Part shown: one piece after another, positions 28,131-30,550 of the stretch
Position numbering within the stretch: the first letter of the stretch is position 1
Layout: the number at the start of each line of letters is the position of its first letter
Assembly (NCBI GenBank): GCA_003427395.1
Contig: BFEA01000473.1
Location: 1,025,132-1,055,681 of the forward strand
DNA: 30,550 nt
Direction of reading: 5' to 3'
From: Chara braunii
Taxonomy: Eukaryota; Streptophyta; Charophyceae; Charales; Characeae
Translations under genes and position numbers: made by a program
Notes under the pieces: model-generated
Databases searched by the model: none
What the model saw: only the letters and a program-made list of their open reading frames with translations
Told to the model about the DNA's origin: nothing

Positions 28131-29330
28131 TCACTACTAGGCCTCTCCGGGGTCACCTGAGCCTCATTTTGGCCAGATACATATAGTCCGAGTGGTTGGT
28201 ACCAACTCGGACTGCCCCTTGGGCCTCTTTCAAGCTTCATGCCCCTTGAAAAATGCTGCCCCTTTGAGTCCAAGGCCCAAGAGACAACCTACTTGAAAGA
28301 CCTTTTTCTCATTTTTTTTTTTTTTTGGCCTCCCTTGGGTAGACGGAGACATTTTTCCATGTGGCGGTGCATTTTCAGCCTTGGATCAGGCTGAGATCCA
28401 AGGCCAGCATTATTCCGAGCTACCCCATGGTGGTCCTTGCTTCAGTTTTGGGCCCCAAAGCCCACACTTTTAATTTCTGGTGCATCTGGTCCTATGTTTG
28501 GGCCAAATGCACAGTTTTATATTTTTCTGCCTTTTGTTTCTTTCCATTTTGGGCTTCCAACTCATTCCGGAGTTGGCCGTTTGTGATGACCTCATCAAAA
28601 ATGGCCATATTATCTCCTCCATGGATCTAAATCTCAGATCCATGGTCCAGAAGAAAACCGATCATTTTCCTTTTGCATTTTCTCTGTATTTTGTTCTTTT
28701 TAATTCAGATATTGTGGAGATATGGCCCCAAGCGTCATGTCTCTTCAATCCGGATTGCCCTCCCTCATTCTAGGAGGGATGAGGTCATCATTGAGACCTA
28801 CCAGTCCCTACTGCAGTAGTCCTAATAGGCCGACACATTTTTTTCCACCCTTTTCTCCCGTTTTGTCTCAATCTCCATCAATTTTCTCCCATTTTTATTT
28901 TCTACTTCTTTTATTTTTGTTGTGACAAGTGTCAAATAGTTGTGCACCCTCTTTCTAGGCCTTGGAACCTCATTCATGGCCAGGTTCATGGCCGACTGTT
29001 GGCCGTTATATCTCAGATTTCATTAATGGCACCCCCATGCTCCTAGGGAGCTCATTTTGCTTCCGTTAGTTTCAATTTTTAACCCCCTTGGCTCCGATTT
29101 TCGTTTGACAGCCTTCTCTTAGCACAAGGTCCCTTGGAGCTTTATTTTATCATGCCTAGCTAGTTTGAGATATCCCGGACTGATGGACAACCCTCCCATC
29201 TCCCGTTTTTTTTTTCTTTTTACTGCTAGTCCTCCCAGTTGGGCTCCACTAGTGTTTGCACTAGTGGTGCTAATATTTTTCCACCGTCAAGACCTTTGAT
29301 CTTGACGGTGCTGTTGGCCTTGCGCATCCA
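28131..29330. repeat. region rich in short perfect inverted repeats
   Basis: Perfect hairpins or palindromes: AGTCCGAGT/ACTCGGACT (28185-28213), GCCTTGGATC/GATCCAAGGC (28378-28404), CCATGGATCT/AGATCCATGG (28619-28645), CTACTGCAGTAG (28808-28819), CCACTAGTG/CACTAGTGG (29246-29267), CACCGTCAAGA/TCTTGACGGTG (29282-29310). Open frames here have no domain. I see no transposon ends. Confidence 0.6.
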
Positions 29331-29709
29331 CTCCCCACATTAGCTTGTGGTTTTTCCTTGGGACAGCTCAAGTCCCCGCCACTTTCCCATACCAGTCCCA
29401 TTTTTCTATCCCGCCGGCGGCGCCGTCTACAAAATCCCAAGTTTCGACAATTTTTATTAGGGCATGTATAGCCCTCGGTGTCGCTTCGGTTGACGTCCCA
29501 TTTTTATTTGGGACCCCCCTTGTCCCCGACAGTCCCAAACCATTCTTCTCATGCGTCTCAAGCTTGCCGATTATTCCTGGCCGCGAGACCCCCACCTTGC
29601 CGTCACCATTTACCATTACCTCCCCTTAGACTTACGACACCGTTTTTTTTTTTTCTTTTTTACCTTTTCGGGCATGTCGCAACTCATTTTCTTTTGGCCT
29701 AGGCATCCC
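29331..29709. other. unassigned stretch
   Basis: T- and C-rich, several GGGAC/GTCCC-like motifs, no supported gene. Confidence 0.4.
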
Positions 29710-30080
29710 CATGCAGTCCGCTACTTCTCGAACTGCAATGGTGCTCATTTCCCCAGCTCCACAGCCCCGCAACTTGCCTCCAATTAGAAGAAAATGAAGC
29801 GCACAATTTTTGGGTGCATCCGGGCTCAATATTGGTCCCGGACGTACCTACAACATGTATTTTCCCTTCCCCTTGCAGTCCGTTGCAACTTGGACTGTAG
29901 TAGGGGCCATTTCCTTAGTCCCACTACCCCACAACTAGCCTCAAACTAAAAAGAAAGAAAACGACCAACCCCCAAGTGCACCCGGTCCCCATTTTGGCTC
30001 CCGACGCACCTAAAACATGTGTTTGGCCTACCTCATGCAATCCGTTGCATCTCGGTTGTATTAGGGCTTGATTTTTCTTA
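29710..30080. repeat. divergent ~163-bp tandem repeat, about 2.3 copies
   Basis: The landmark TGCAGTCCG / TGCAGTCCG / TGCAATCCG recurs at about 29713, 29875 and 30038, with the following blocks (CCCCGCAACTTGCCTC-like, GTGCATCCGG-like, ACAACATGT-like) in the same order. Copies differ substantially. Confidence 0.6.
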
Positions 30081-30107
30081 ATTTTCTCTGCAAAATCAAG
30101 AGAAAAT
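30081..30107. repeat. perfect 9-bp hairpin
   Basis: ATTTTCTCT (30081-30089) and AGAGAAAAT (30099-30107), nested inside CTTGATTTT / AAAATCAAG (30068-30111). Confidence 0.5.
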
Positions 30108-30167
30108 CAAGATACTTTGTAACCGACATATGTCAGGATGAATCTGGTCACAAATGCATCCCCTAGG

Positions 30168-30272
30168 TGGAGAGAAGGTTAACCGACCCCCAAATTTTCA
30201 GGTCAATTTATAAGAAAACCATAAGGCCATTTCAAGCAAACTCCACACCAATGTATAGAGTGCACTTCTTAC
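30168..30272 (-). repeat. 105-bp dispersed repeat, copy 2 (inverted)
   Basis: Reverse complement of 9904-10008, same length, about 88 % identical by eye. Confidence 0.8.
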
Positions 30273-30307
30273 TACCTAGGTGACCGTTTTTGGCTGTTAG
30301 TGCCCTT

Positions 30308-30309
30308 TT

Positions 30310-30342
<33 letters not shown>

Positions 30343-30343
30343 N

Positions 30344-30389
<46 letters not shown>

Positions 30390-30550
30390 CCGCCTCACTA
30401 AAAATTGTTTTGCCAAATCCGGGGTGCGCAACACGTACTTCAAATTCGTGATTTGGGGGGGGGGTATGTTTTTTCTAAAACCCCTCTAAGAACCCCCCTC
30501 ATTTTTCATTTTTTTTTTTTTTTAGGTTTTTTTTTTTTTTTTTTTTTTTT
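30308..30550. repeat. poly-T, single-N join, (AG)n and terminal low-complexity DNA
   Basis: T-run 30308-30342, N at 30343, (AG)n to about 30384, then G-run and T-runs to the window end. No gene. Confidence 0.8.

Noticed and set aside
28361-28925. Three overlapping + strand ORFs of 67-97 codons
   Set aside because: Hydrophobic, Trp/Phe-rich by base composition, overlapping in different frames, no domain.
1-30550. tRNA, rRNA or CRISPR
   Set aside because: No cloverleaf, rRNA core or spacer-repeat pattern seen; the regular arrays are satellites without unique spacers.

Overview
The window is eukaryotic, repeat-dominated nuclear DNA with no intact cellular gene that I can defend. It holds two decayed retrotransposons with long readable open frames, several satellite arrays, microsatellites, long homopolymers, one 95-base N gap and three single-N contig joins. 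A Penelope-like element with an N-terminal GIY-YIG nuclease (the Chlamys type known from green algae, spike mosses and slime molds), together with a plant-style Ty3/gypsy element, suggests a green-lineage organism. A charophyte alga such as Chara is my best guess from protein style, but this is inference.

Layout. 1-1703: sparse non-coding DNA with one doubtful ORF. 1704-9694: a Penelope-like retroelement flanked by ~600-bp direct pseudo-LTRs. Its polyprotein reads CCHC knuckle, coiled coil, SAP, GIY-YIG, CxC linker, reverse transcriptase, almost all in one frame but broken by about a dozen stops. Its RT is split at 5595-7308 by a palindromic satellite with a 147-bp period. 9695-11983: dispersed repeat, GA microsatellite with gap, unassigned DNA. 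11984-18527: a decayed Ty3/gypsy element with gag, protease, RT, RNase H, a PHD-like finger joined to integrase, and a further ORF after integrase. The PHD-integrase frame begins on ATGGGTGA and ends on ATGA, overlapping its neighbours. No LTR pair was found.

18528-20580: purine-rich microsatellite DNA and GCGAAC/GTTCGC palindromes, duplicated across a contig join. 20772-21501 (minus): a previously hidden pseudogene of about 242 codons with two stops and one frameshift, family unknown. 22616-24448: a C-poor 53-bp minisatellite. 25220-27305: a very regular 172-bp satellite. 27306-30550: GAA microsatellite, then DNA rich in short perfect hairpins, a ~163-bp tandem repeat and poly-T/GA at the end.

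The most interesting items are the PHD finger next to the integrase with its stop/start-linked ORFs, the domain-rich permuted Penelope-like element, the self-complementary 147-bp satellite inside it, and a hammerhead-like fold conserved in both pseudo-LTRs. All protein-coding material shown here looks inactive in this copy.
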